From Solen grandis (Eukaryota > Mollusca > Bivalvia > Adapedonta > Solenidae), in NCBI GenBank assembly GCA_021229015.1, contig CM037789.1, forward strand, positions 33,058,346-33,122,345: a stretch of DNA of 64,000 bases, in the 5' to 3' direction. Under the pieces are notes generated by a model, which saw only the letters and a program-made list of their open reading frames with translations, made no database searches and was not told where the DNA came from. This document shows positions 11,901 to 24,300 of this stretch, piece after piece. Positions within the stretch are counted from its first letter, which is position 1, and every line of letters starts with the position of its first letter. Position numbers and translations under genes: made by a program.

Positions 11901-14331
11901 AAGCTTGATGACGGCATTATAAATATGTCAATGATGTACTTGATAAGTGGAAATCGAGTAGCTCCGGAGATGGGGCTAGCTTATATTTCAATAGTAATTT
12001 TACAATTTTAGAAGTAAAAAAGGCAGTTATGAAGGCTAATGTAAGAAAAGCTGTTGGGGCTGATAATATATACTCTGAAGTATTGAAAAACGATTCAGCT
12101 ATTGTATTTATGCATTCCTTGTTTAATGTTTGTTTTAACACAGGTACCACTCCAGGTATTTGGAATAAAAGCATTATTAATTCTATTCCAAAATCATCGT
12201 GTACTGACCCCAGGGACCCTTTATCGAATAGGGGAATAAGTCTAGCTTCTTCAGTTTACAAAATATTTTGTTCACTTTTAAATGACAGATTGTGTAACTG
12301 GGTGGAAGAAAACAACTTACTTGAGGATGAGCAGGGAGGTTTCCGTCGGAAAAGAAGTACTATTGATCAAATTTCAAGTTTAACTAGTATAATTGAAACT
12401 AGGAAAAAACGTAAATTATCTACATTTGCCGCTTTTATCGATTTTAAGAAAGCTTATGACTATATCAATAGGGATAAACTATGGGCTAGATTACTGGGTA
12501 TTGGTATAACGGGTAAAATGCTGATGGCTATTAAGTCGTTATATTCAGCTGTTAGTGCATGTGTACGAATAAATTCAAGTTATACAGACTGGTTTAATGT
12601 TTCTTGTGGCTTGAGGCAGGGATGTTTGTTATCACCATTACTGTTTAATATATTTTTAGATGATCTTGTTAAATATTTGAAAAACTTGGATGTTGGTATT
12701 ACTATAGGGGATGAAAAAGTATGCATTTTACTATATGCTGATGATATCGTACTGTTGGCGTCCGATGAACGGAACCTTCAAATGCTGTTAGATGGTTTGT
12801 CTAATTGGTGTAACATTAATGACATGATAGTAAATTGTTCTAAAAGCAATATTGTTCATTTTCGCCCAAATGCTGTACAGCGTACTGATTTTAATTTTTT
12901 ATGTGGAACTGATATGATTTGTATAGTGGATAAGTATACTTACCTTGGTATTGTAATAAGCGAAAACCTTGATTATAATATTACTGCTAAAGCAGTTGCA
13001 CAGAGTGCTAGTCGTGCCCCCGGTCTTTTAATTGTCATATGTAAACTTATAGGTGGCTTGCCGTATGAAGTTTTTACTAAACTATATGATACTGTTGTCT
13101 GGCCTATAATTGGTTATGGTGCTTCGATTTGGGGAGTAAAATCATTTTCATATATCAATGCAGTCCATAATCTCGCCATGCGTTTCTTTTTTGGTGTTGG
13201 TAAATATACACCTAATGATGCAGTGGCAGGGGAAATGGCATGGACGCCTCCTTTTATCCGTCAGTGGAAATCTGTGGTCAGTTATTGGGCTAAATTATGT
13301 AACACAAATCATGATAGACTTAATAAACGCATAGCACTTTGGGCTGATAATAGTTCAAATAGATCTCACAAATCTTGGTTCTTTTATGTCAAAGATAAAT
13401 TGATTAACTGTGATTTGTATGATTTTATTGATTTAAATAGCAATGTGTATATAAATAATATTGTTAACAAATTACAAGATAACTTGTTTAGTTTATATAT
13501 AAATGATTGGCGAGAAAATATAAATAAAACAAATGGTAAATCTGGAAGGGGTAGTAATAAGCTAAGAAATTATTGTAAATTTAAAACAGAGTATAAGCCA
13601 GAACGTTATTGTAAGATTATCATGGCACCGAAACACAGGGCTGCTGTCAGCAAGTTTAGATGTGGTGTAGCGCCTATTAGAATAGAAACGGGAAGGTATG
13701 AGGGAATTAGTGAGGGGGGACGACTATGTCCATTCTGTCGAGATAAAGTAATTGAAACAGAAATACATGTTTAATTATATTGTGATTTATATAACAGTTG
13801 TCGTAAAGAGTTAATTGAAAAGGCTATCTCCATTAACCCTTCATTTAATCTACTACCTGATATTGATAAGCTTTCATTTATTTTATCCGAAGAAACACTG
13901 TGTCGATTAAGTGCCAAAACCTGCAACAGTATGCTTAATACTAGATTGTTTTATTTATGTAAGTAATGTTTCTCTTCTATTGTATGTATGTAGTAGTTAA
14001 ACAATTTTTATCTGTAAACTAGAAGCAGATGCTAATCAGTTCATCTACTGTCTGACAGGGGTGATAATCGAATTTTTACATCCATTCTTTAATGTAACAC
14101 AGTAGTGTACTTTTTTGTCTTTCAGAATCTTATTTAAAGTAGTATCTTAATGAGTTTTTAAGTTAGGATTAGCATATGTTTCTAGTTTTGTATCGTGTAC
14201 ATATATACATGTGTATTTGATTGATTATATTTTTTATGTTTCGTGTCTCCTATAACTCATTTTGAGTGGCTTTGTACTTGTATAAAGTACTAATGATATG
14301 TGCAATTGTACAAAGATGAGACGTAAATAAA

Positions 14332-14381
<50 letters not shown>

Positions 14382-15753
14382 CTAGATCAACTGGCCACAA
14401 GCAATTTCACAATTAACTCAAATGTTCCTTTGTGTTAACCAGGTCAACAACTGACTACCTGATCTCCCATTTTCCCGTTTGTCAAACTGAATGCATATGT
14501 AATCACTGAAGTCATAGTTACATAGTGTGTTTGCTCAGGTATAACGTCCCATCGACTGTGTTACAGTCATTTGGTGACATTTGGCATAGTGCTGCCTCTG
14601 AAATACCACGCCGTATATACAAGTGGTTTAATACTAATCGTGTCACTGCAGAACCCCTTATTGTGTCTAAATATAGCAGTATCTTTTCAACAAATTATTT
14701 TGTCTTAATGGGAATTTTGAAATAGTGTGTTCTATCAGTGAAATAAAATACATAGCACTAGTTTAAAAATATTTAATAATTAAAGACTATAAACAATTCA
14801 CATACATACATACCATACAAAATAGGATTAAATCGAAAGCTAAAAGCTTATTGAGATTTTCTCCTCCATATAATTCATTGATATCGCCCGCACAGTGAGA
14901 GATATAGGTCTGCCGGACAGGTAATTTCGGTAAATAAGTTCTAGAAAAATCAATACATGTCAACGACGGCATGGAGGTGACGATGTTATTCTTTTTCAAC
15001 GTAGAACTGTTTTGTTGGAATAAGAAGCCTACTGAAGAGAAATTACTTCAACCCCGCGCTCGTAAAATATCAAAACTGTATCATCTCTCGATGAGATATG
15101 TTCCATATGCACTCAAATCAAACAAAAATTCTTTATATTACATAAAAATGATTATTATTCTTGTCGGTTCCTAGGTTGGAGTAATACTTTGTACCTAAAA
15201 ATTCTTTGAAAAATCTTTAACGTCAACAGGGTTCGAACCCGTAACCTTCATTTTCTCAGTCAATTAATTTACCATTGGACCAGTATAATTTATGTTGATT
15301 ATATGCCATGTCATTTAACATTTTAATTATATCCATATTCACAAACTATGTTATTTATGACGATATTCAGCTTAGCTACTCATAATACATACTTTTTTGA
15401 TGAGGTTATAATTCTTTAGATATATCGTATTATAGACTATTTACCCATCATTTTTTGTGGCATAGCATTTTTTATTTTTACATAATTATACTTTTATACA
15501 TTTTTGCATTGCAGGCGGCAATCTTCCAACCAGTCAGGGTTCAAGTGGTGGGGCGAGCGGCAGAGGTGGGGCGAGTGGCAGTGGTGGGGCGAGTGGCAGT
15601 GGTGGGGCGAGCGGCAGTGGTGGGGCGAGTGGCAGTGGTGGGGCGAGTGGCACTGTTTTGTTGAGTGCCGCGTCTAATGAATCGTCTGCCACAAGTATGT
15701 TGGCAATGATGAGTCTCATTTGCATGAGCACTGTGGCAATTTTATTCAATTAG
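7869..15753 (+). CDS. Secreted, probably GPI-anchored D8C-like (uromodulin/GP2/OIT3-type) protein, five exons
   Basis: Coding exons read from splice sites: 7869-7926, 9302-9334, 10324-10509, 11030-11197 and 15515-15753. Every junction is phase 1 with GT-AG borders. The total is 684 nt, or 227 aa plus TAG. Exon 1 plus the start of exon 2 give a signal peptide (MEKDGVKVTFAIFFIGL, cleavage likely after VNA). Exons 2-4 carry ten cysteines. DPC at the start of exon 3, TWYRI and CPSTIC, then EDGI, ED-C and KNC in exon 4 match the D8C pattern of DPC, WYRF, W..G..P, DGI and later cysteines. Exon 5 encodes GGASGS-type repeats (18-bp units), then SAASNESSATS and a hydrophobic tail ending ILFN at the stop, as expected for a GPI signal. 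Known D8C proteins are extracellular glycoproteins; ligand and role here are unknown. Intron 4 holds a LINE. Transcript data would settle the exon chain. Confidence 0.72.
8299..8892. other. Intron 1 interior with two unsupported ORFs
   Basis: ORFs at 8299-8490 and 8583-8891 lie in intron 1 of the D8C-like gene. Neither shows a domain, and the pattern ACTCACTGATTGG / CGCCCATTATA / GTGGGCGAATT looks like repeat-derived sequence. They are treated as non-coding. A GA microsatellite follows. Confidence 0.4.
8893..8926. repeat. (GA)n microsatellite in intron 1
   Basis: A pure GA run is visible directly. Confidence 0.9.
9628..9708 (+). repeat. tRNA-related SINE-like fragment
   Basis: A Pol III B-box match GGTTCGATTCC (about 9685-9695) is preceded by an A-box-like stretch (TGGCAACGTAGAAGAG). 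It does not fold convincingly as a tRNA cloverleaf and has no obvious acceptor pairing, so it is called a tRNA-derived SINE or tRNA relic in intron 2 of the D8C-like gene. Confidence 0.45.
11367..13966 (+). pseudogene. LINE ORF2 remnant: linker, reverse transcriptase, C-terminal Cys domain (one frameshift, one stop)
   Basis: The frame is open from 11367 to about 11920 (KRRPGKPWWSDKL linker; KSKRYYWYSMQNELLKD). A frameshift near 11920-11940 follows, then the frame starting at 12029. RT motifs in order: RKAVGADNI; GISLASSVYKIFCSLL; QGGFRRKRSTIDQI; FAAFIDFKKAYD (first catalytic Asp); GLRQGCLLSPLLFNIFLDDL; LLYADDIVLLA (catalytic DD); YTYLGIVIS. The C-terminus has FRCGVAPIRIETGRY and a CPFC...H knuckle. 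TAA at 13772-13774 interrupts an otherwise open frame that continues (LYCDLYNSCRKELIEKA) to TAA 13964-13966. It probably replaces a Leu codon. With only two lesions this is a fairly young copy, but it is dead through 5' truncation. The clade was not assigned; the C-terminal domain resembles CR1/L2-like mollusc LINEs. Confidence 0.85.
14334..14380. repeat. (TA)n tail of the LINE
   Basis: About 23 TA units directly follow AATAAAGA at the end of the LINE 3' UTR. Confidence 0.9.
15225..15292 (-). repeat. tRNA-like relic or SINE head
   Basis: On the minus strand, an A-box-like TGGTCCAATGGTAAATT is followed about 35 bases later by the B-box GGTTCGAACCC. Spacing suits a tRNA, but acceptor-stem pairing is not evident. 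It lies in intron 4 of the D8C-like gene. Confidence 0.45.
15553..15655 (+). repeat. 18-bp coding repeat for Gly/Ser/Ala stalk
   Basis: About 5.5 copies of GGTGGGGCGAGTGGCAGT are visible, in frame with exon 5 of the D8C-like gene, giving repeated GGASGS. The array is GC-rich in an AT-rich surround. Copy number is a multiple of three bases and could vary without breaking the frame. Confidence 0.85.
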
Positions 15754-15854
15754 ACAATCCTCAGTATCTGTTTTTGGCAGGGTGTCAGATTACAATGCTT
15801 TATCTCACTTTAGTGTTTTACTCTGGATAATTGGGTCGTTTTATATTAAAGGAC

Positions 15855-16545
15855 ATGTTTATAGATGATAATCTGTTGCTGCTGGATACGGAAGCAAGTA
15901 TAAAAAAAGCGTTAAACATATATATATACCATATCAAAAAGCATTCCTTGACATTTATATTACTAGATTAAAGGACCAGTACTTGCATAATTGGTATGCA
16001 CAATGTTGTAAAACTGTAAAATTATCATACTATGGTAAATACAAAAGAGATTATAATGTTAAAAGTTTATGTGAATTCAATAAAAACCGACAAGTTTAGG
16101 ACATGTAAAGCAAATTTTAGAAGTTCTGCACCCTGTCTTTCGATAGAAACAGGGTGCTATTACAATATACCTAGAGAATACAGAGACTGTCCTTATTGTG
16201 AGTGTTATTTGGAGGATGAGTAACATTTTATATGCATCTGTCCATTGTATAAAAATATTTGTTCTATATATATCCCAAACATCTATTATGAGAATCCATC
16301 TGTTGAAAAATTCCAAAGTCTTATGTCATGTAGAAATGTAAATGTCATTAAAAGATTAGCAATGTATATTTATTTTAAATTATTGTTCTAATTATATGCA
16401 TGTGTGCCTGCATGTATATTAAAAGTATATATTTGTATACCTGTCTTGACACAATATATGTTTGCATGTTTAAAATATTTATGTTAATATTCTATGCATG
16501 GGCTGGAGGCCTTATTGTAATAAATCTTTGACTTGACTTATTATA
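15855..16545 (+). pseudogene. 5'-truncated LINE tail (C-terminal domain and 3' UTR)
   Basis: The first frame reads ITRLKDQYLHNWYAQC and KYKRDYNVKSLCEFNKNRQ. After a shift near 16095 the next frame reads FRSSAPCLSIETGCYYNIP and RDCPYCECYLEDE, then a stop, then HFICICPLYKNIC. This is the same type of C-terminal Cys domain as in the LINE at 11250-14380 but clearly diverged. The 3' end is GGGCTGGAGGCC, then AATAAATCTTTGACTTGACTT, a short tandem tail. It lies about 100 bp after the stop codon of the D8C-like gene and could supply its poly-A signal. Confidence 0.8.
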
Positions 16546-19500
16546 TGATAAATTTAGCTCAAGATGTTTTCTCATATATCCTTTTAATAAGCTACCTTCT
16601 TGTGTAATTAAGTGTGTCTAGGAGAAAAAACATTGTAAGCTTTGCTTTCGTTCACATCCTATCCCAATTGTTTGTTTGAATTTTTATGATGAGAATAAAT
16701 ATGTTTAAATTAAATAACTATGGCGTGTTTTGTCATAGCTATTTTTTCCAAACGTCTGTCAACAATGACACAGTAATTGGTTGTCTTACGTAAATTATGG
16801 GCAAAGAGCAAAAATGATTATGCGTAAAACGTGCATACATCAAATCGATTAAATGCATTTGAAAGATTGTTTTCTCCCTTACATTGTAACTAGTTGTGTC
16901 AACTTACTTGCCAGTTACTTGTACGTAGACGTACAAACACGCACTGTTACACACATTGAGAACAAGCTTTAATGGGTAATACAACTCAATTTGAACGGGT
17001 CTTTTTATATTTTATATATTGTAAATAATTGTATAAACTTATATCCCAGTAATTTGTAATGTGTTCCACCCAGACACACAAACACACTGTTTCACATAAT
17101 TATTTGTTTCGTTTGTTTTAAAATAGATTTAATCTTGTTTTAAGATATCACTCCGTGAATAAGTGGCATATATTAACAGACCAACCAGTCCGGTAGCTTT
17201 TGTCTAGAATGTACATCTTAATATATTGTACATTTTGATGGCTTTAAGGCCAAACCATGGTCTCCCTGTTGGAAGCCGCTATCATTTAGTCTACAGGGCC
17301 CGGTGCACTCAATTTATATATCACTAACACGCCCCTTATTCCTGCCTCATAAAATGCAGTATTATTTCTGGGAATATATTAAATACGTTTTTTTATCATT
17401 TTGTGGTAAAATCAAATTAGATCTTTCCCTAACCTGGTAATTTCTATGTACATGCATTAAGTACGATTATATTGTTTGTGTTCAAAAATCGTAACTGCAT
17501 TCAAATTAAAGTTTTTTTGCAATTTTCATACTAGGGAATCGCTATTGCAATTACAACAACATTTTAAAATCACGTAATATACCGTCGGTTATCACAGTTT
17601 TATGTAACAATTCAATTAGGCTGTTTTACACACTTTTACTAATTTTACTAAATTAGGCCTGTTGCCCATTGATCTATAGAAATATTCCAATAATAAAATG
17701 ATGGTTTAAAAGTACACATTATTTCTCCTTTTCTCCATTATCTTATGCCTATTTTGTAATTTAGATTTTTTTCCTTCCAAAATAAATTTACAATACGGCC
17801 TGAATTTTACAAAACAAGAACATAAGTAGAGCATAAGGATACCCCACTTAACATGTCTTGAAGTCATACATGGTTAATATGAAGAATAGTAAGTTGCGTG
17901 GGAAACGGGGGGATTTATGGCCCCTTAGGAAAATAATAACTTTTATTTTGCTATCGGACAAAACTTCTCGGACATATTTAAGAAATATATCTAGAGGTAT
18001 TGACAAACATATCGCAACCAGGGCCGTGTTATTTGTATTCGATATCTGGTAAAACATTTATTTATTATATGGCCTGGACAAAAGCCAACTTTGAAAACAA
18101 TAATGTTAAAATATACTATATTCTTTTCATCTTTGAGATTTATTCAGTTTAAAGTTGATACCTTCAAGGGTTTCTAAGTTATTTTCTGAACAATTTATAA
18201 TTGGATTTTATACGGAAAATAAAGCCTAAAATAATTCAGTTTTCGGGCAACCCGACCCTACCTAGCGAAAACCCGACGACCCATAAGTTTTAAGCGGCCA
18301 TTTGGAACCGTCCTTTTCCGCGATTCATTCACTGTTAAAAAAAAACTCAGTCCATACCTAACATTTTGGAACTATTGCCCTAAACACACAGTATGAAAAT
18401 TTCAAAAGAAGTTATTGTGCCCCGCACGTTATTAAAAGTTGTACATGTATCAGATTTTTACTGTAAAAACTCTAAGGGTATTTTAGGAATTATCTAGACA
18501 AAACTTACATGATAGTACCGTCATATGCCTCCCAATAGATACATGACCCTATGATTAATAATGGAGATTAACAAAGGGCAATAACTCTGACACTAGCTAA
18601 ATCATAGTCATGTGAAGTGCTTTATCCTGCGTTAGATAGTTTGAATGTGAAAACCGTGAAAAGGTGTGTTAGAGTCATACTCCAGACAGAACATAATGAT
18701 GTCAATTTACAAGGAGCAAAAGGACCCCACACACACAAAACAACAACGAATAAGTAAAGAATAAGAAAACAGTGTGACGGACAAATGGACTGACAGATGG
18801 GCGGATTAACAGAGCGACGACTTTTTACTTATCTCTCGGGGGATATCATTTCATTAACGCAAATATGTTTCTAAAGATCACTTGATTCTTTCCATCGTGT
18901 TTTGTGTCCCAACTGTACTTCATTGGATAGAACCGCATAAATATATTTTTGTGGCTGACCAGATAACGAAATGCCATGCAAAAAGCCAGTCCCATTGTGG
19001 ACATTACAGATAGGTATGCTATTTTATGATATTGTATGATCCCACAGACAAATTCCAAACATTTTTGTCATGTTGGTAGTCCTCTCCTGCGGGTGCTTCA
19101 AACAGAGCATCAAACTCGTCCCCACTGACTGCACTTGCTTAATATCGACTGCAGGATAAAAGTTTAGATAGATCAGCATTAAGCGCATCGACATTTTGAT
19201 GACTGTGCTAATATCTTTATTAATATTTTATATTCCTGTATATTAGTGTTGCTTGTTATTGAGATTGTCTAGCATCAGACAGCATTTATTGAAAAGCATA
19301 TTCTCATGTCGTCGCAACAAATATAATCTACAGCAATGTCGCCATATACTGACACATATACAAGTACATAATAAACATGAGAAAAAAAAAAGAAATATAT
19401 ATAAGTCTTTATGATATACAGGATAATTGTTTGTTTTGTTTTGGGTAAGATCGATTAATAATTTGACTGAGTGAGCGTAAAACGTGATACTGCATCTTTT

Positions 19501-21230
19501 TATGTTCACGAATGAAATTATACATCGATCTTTTTCCAAAACAAACAATACTTCTTTTTAATTAATGCTTTTAATGCCAGAAATTAGCTGTGTTATTCAC
19601 AAAAGACTTCAAAATTGGCTAGATTACCTCGCGTGCGTAACGTTATTTATGACGTCATTTCTTGCGTAAAACCCTGAAAATTGACGCTCCGATCAGTTTA
19701 TAACGTAGGGTTGGGTTCAAGTTCTTGATAATTTCACTGTTTTCCTGATAATTTCACTGTTCAAAACAGTGAGATTATCAGGATATAATCCACAGTTATT
19801 TCTAGGTAATCCATCGAAAAGCATTAGATAAATTATTTTACATCAGTCACCCAACTATACATATGACTCATAAGTGCACGGAGAGTGTACATACAATGAT
19901 AATATTTCTTTTTCATTGAAGGTTAACAGCCTCCCAACAAGGGGGCGATACTTTTGGCGGCATTTTCATTAATATTTAATTGGGGGTTCTTTCATATGTA
20001 TTCAAAGAAATCGCACTCTTTTATGCTTATTGTAAGCGCTCATGATATCAGTGTTTGGTTTTTGTTTGACATTTGGCTAAAAGGGATTTTTAAAAACTGA
20101 ATTACATACCGAGGTAGACGTCTGAAAATTATACCCCAACACTCCGCATGCAAGCTGAGGTACAAACCGCGTTATTAAGGTATGACTTACACGAGGAATA
20201 CGTCGCTAAAATTGTAATACCAAATTCTGTGATTTTGTGTGTGTTTACAATTTTCTAATATAAAACACCATCCTGACAAACTTTCAGGTATTTATTTTAT
20301 TGGTTATTTGTTACATTGAACATGCAATTTTCGTCTTTTAATATATTAAAATAGCATTAAATTGAAAGGTTTGTATTTATAAATGGAGAAGAGATTACTT
20401 TTAATTAACTATTTCATGACAATTTCAAGCTCTCATGAATAACATTAATCTCTTGCTATATAAATTGAAAGATAGAAAAAACGGTTTTTTCAATGCTTTA
20501 TCGACAAAAGGGAACCTATTATTTTATTTCAAACAAGCTAAATAAAACATCCCACGGAACAGCATTAAGTTTGTGTGCACATTTCAACACGTCAAACTGT
20601 GTTCTTGTCTGCATTAAATTCTCTCATATTTCATTTAGCTGCTTTAGCTTTTCAATTAGCTGTTGTTTAAAGACATTTAATTATTCAGTTTTCAAACAAT
20701 TTATCTTTGAATTGTTTATAAAGTACATTTATAAAATCAATATGTATGTTTTAGGTGAAAGTTTAAAATGAATGACAGAGTACTGTATCATATATCATTA
20801 AATTCTATGATCGAAATATCTAAATCATTTTTGTTTTGTAAACACAGTCTCGTAGAAAATACAAAAATATATTTATTTAAAATTTAGATTGCTTATGTAC
20901 TATCAAAAGTGTATATATATTTGTTTGAAAAGAATATATATAATGTTGGTAGGTTGACATTTCTTTAAAAGATACACTGCCATGGATATGGCTCTATACA
21001 TGTATATGAATCTTGCATTTTCAATCTTGAAATTTTGCCATTGTCATGTAAATTATTTTAATAATTTTTTTAATCTTTTATTGAACCTTATGAGAAAATA
21101 TATATCCAGGAATCATCATATGTTTGTCTTATTTTCGGCGAGGTTTTCGTGCATTTCTCTCTTCAAAGCTTAAAAAATATAGTTGTCACAGTAATAAAAA
21201 ATACAGCCGGTCGGGATACTTATAACATAA
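16546..21230. other. AT-rich intergenic stretch
   Basis: I see no coding exon on either strand; the scattered ORFs are short and without motifs. The stretch ends at the likely poly-A site of the lectin-like gene: AATAAA on the minus strand, about 21235-21240. A hairpin at 19743-19784 is listed separately. Parts of 20490-21200 resemble 26480-27050, the 3' flanks of the two lectin-like copies. Confidence 0.5.
19743..19784. repeat. Inverted repeat, about 20-bp arms
   Basis: TCCTGATAATTTCACTGTT is followed almost at once by its near-exact complement ending GATTATCAGGA, with one mismatch. A direct partial copy (GATAATTTCACTGTTTT) lies just upstream at 19727-19742. It looks like a terminal inverted repeat relic or a recent palindromic duplication. 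Confidence 0.7.
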
Positions 21231-21376
21231 CTTTTTTATTGTATTTAAATAGGTTATTTTCAAGTTCTTTGGTGATGACACAGATACCACTTTCGTGCCA
21301 ACAAAGGATTCGTTACAAAATATTTTCATCATATAATGCATACTTTCAAAGCTTTGTCTCAATATGTCGATGGCGT

Positions 21377-24300
21377 CTACACTGTTATTTCGCAGAAGAA
21401 TGCGCAGAGGTCCAGGCAATCAAACAGGTACAATGCAGTGTTTGAGTCAGGGATGGTGTAGGCACAATCACTGATGTCATCGTTGTCATACGTCACGGCC
21501 AGGAGATCCGCGGGTATCGGCTGCCCATCCAAACCAACAATCGCTGACTCATTGTCGATGTCGTTGTACGCAATCCATGGTTCGCAGCACCCGTCGTCCG
21601 ACGGGCATGTTACCAAACTGTTGAGAAAAGCCAAATGGGCGAAGTCACGTACATGTGCCAGGTTACCCCCAATGCCTTGACAGTAAGTTTGGCTCTCGAA
21701 CCAGGTGGCTGAAATGGCGGCGACGTATTTGTAACACGTTCCATTGTAGTGCACCCACCCGTCCATACAATCTTGTTCTGAGAAGAGAAATAATTCATAC
21801 AATTACAATTATGTGACATGTTTTGATAAAATGTACATGTTGTGATGTAGTTGTGATTTAATTGAACACTAACACACACGTATAGGAGGTATATATTATA
21901 TTTCATATATACATTTTTGCTTGAAGAAAAACATGCAAATAGAAGTGATAAATTTGCTTAATCACTATATCTGTATTTCAGACGAGCACACGTCGACGAA
22001 GTACTTTTCTTGGATGAGAAAGTGTCTTGGTCTGATGTCTGCCTTGGCTGAAAAACAATGTAGATGTATTTGTCAAAGTATTTCAGTTATTCTACTGGAC
22101 TAAGCAGTTTCACTAATGCACAACAAATATAATAAACATGTTCAAAGAGGACTTTAAAGTTCAATCATTTTAACTGTGTTAATAAAGACATAAACTGTAT
22201 TGTCTTAGAAGTTCTCGCAATACATATATGTCGGTGGTTCGGGTGGTTCCCTATTTGATAACAAATGCGGGCGGGAACGGAACCCTTGTATCCGGAAAAT
22301 ACCCAGTGCCCTGGACAAGCGGCAATCTTACTGTTTCCCGCTAGAGAAAAGGAATTGAACCTATTGGTGTGTTCAGTAAAGGCGACTGTTAGCTTCCGTT
22401 ATGCTACGTTTACACTATGTTCCCGGCAGCCACGGCAACCCTGTTTTAACGAAACGTAGTGCGCCGTGGGACTATGGTCAAAAAAGGATAAACACAAAAT
22501 TTGTTTCAATAAGCACATTGTCCCCCTTTTTCTCTCTAAGATGTATTACATGTTTTAAAAAAAAATAAGCAAATATAATACAAGAAACGCACAATAACAG
22601 ATGTCAATGCATCGAATATCTCGTACATATAAAGCCCAAGATTTTTTTTTAAAATAGAGCCCCCAAAAATGAATGCAATACTTTATTACTGCAATGTACC
22701 AAGAAAACAAAAAGGTGTGGTCAAAAACGGGTGGACAAAAAGGGGTGGTCGTGAGAGAATGTGGGGGAACGGGATTGGCAAACGTGAGAGGCCATGATCG
22801 CCGTGGATGCGGGGCCAGAATTTTAAACTGTCAAAATATTCGCCACGGCAGTCAGGGTGCGGATTAGAAACGGTTCAACTATCAGCTACGAATGGCCAAT
22901 CGTGGCAACCGTGACGGATCGCACGACAGTGGGAACGTAGCATTAGACACTGTTATGTTCACTGAATGTACAGCAGGACACTAGCTATGGTGAAATGGTT
23001 AGTGAGTTACCACCGCGTGATTAAGGCAACTTTCATATACTACCCAAAGTTTGTTAAGCACCACATATGTGTCACTGAGAAATCGAAATGGCCATATCTT
23101 TTATATTTGTTCATATCTCTTGAAATTTCACAGCCATCATTACATACCCAAACCTTTGATTTAATGCAAACATCTCAAAGTATGAAATCTTAATTTCGAG
23201 TTTCAAAACAACAACGACAACAAAAAACAACAACAAAAGCAAAACGTTTTCTATTCTGAAAAATAAAACAACATCATTCCCATAATTTTCAATTTACATC
23301 CACTTATAAAAAATTCCATATTATCTAAGATATAGAGTTGTATTTCCAACGTTAAATGTAATTGCGGAATTGTAACTTGTAAACATGTAATTTGTTAACT
23401 GGTTAATTGGTTTTGACAATCTTGATTCCTTGATTCATATCAATTAAAAGACACAATTACAAAAAAAAACAAAAAAAAAAAAACTGCTGTTCTAAATGTT
23501 CTAAAGATTCTTCACCTTTAGATAACTAAAAATGTCCATTATATAGCGGAAAAAAGTAATACTTACAAATAAAGGATTGAAAAGCTTCTTTTTGCTGAGT
23601 ATACTATTGGTGCTTAGTAAATCTTGATTGGTTTGTCTACTTTAAGGCCGATCTTTCAAGTCAATCTAATATGCATGCATTTTAAAATAAAAAAAAGGAG
23701 ACTACTTCAAATGGTTTAATGAAAAATAAGAAAAACAAATACCACATAGATACATTAATTTTTCTTAAGCATTCCGAAAAGTTGAAAGGCACAAGACGAA
23801 ATTCTGGTGATATTATCATTTTTATATTAGAAATGAATCCATTAAATGTTATCTTTATCATGAAACTTAATGATTCACAATTGTGGATTATAATCGATAA
23901 ATCCTTAATCAATTTAGACGCAGACTTATATTTGTTACATTTTACCGTCCAACTGGAGTCAGAATCTGCTTCTTCAAGATAGCATTTACAATAATTGGTA
24001 CTGGTGTTCACATGGAATAATCGTTTATGTCCTGGCGAAATATTTTGTATCACAATTTAACAGGTCATACGAAATACTTGTTTCGATGTATATTAATATA
24101 CACAGTGAAATCAAAAACATTAATAAAAAGTATCATTTATTTTTAATTACTTCATTAGCATATATATATATTGATTAACAATGCTCTTTTAAATATATCT
24201 ATAAGAGCAGTCTTGAGAAAAAAATCTGACTTCGTCAGATGTTAATATTGTCTGATTGCATATGACTTCATTTAATTTATAATCAAAAGGCCAATATCAG

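Larger units (their letters stand above)
11250..14380 (+). mobile_element. 5'-truncated LINE (non-LTR retrotransposon) in intron 4 of the D8C-like gene
   Basis: The left edge falls within the endonuclease C-terminus: about 11290-11310 translates to GLPDHSLLRWNV, with the DH motif typical of the end of APE-type endonucleases. The linker, RT and C-terminal domain follow, then a 3' UTR of about 370 bp and a terminal TA microsatellite (14334-14380) after AATAAAGA. The exact 5' junction is uncertain by about 30 bases. Insertion in the sense orientation within a host intron places the LINE poly-A signal in the host transcript. No target-site duplication could be confirmed by eye. Confidence 0.85.

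Noticed and set aside
15455..15749. Gly/Val/Arg and Pro/Leu-rich ORFs on both strands over the last D8C-like exon.
   Set aside because: They are alternate-frame readings of the 18-bp repeat. The phase-1 frame giving GGASGS and a hydrophobic tail fits the gene.
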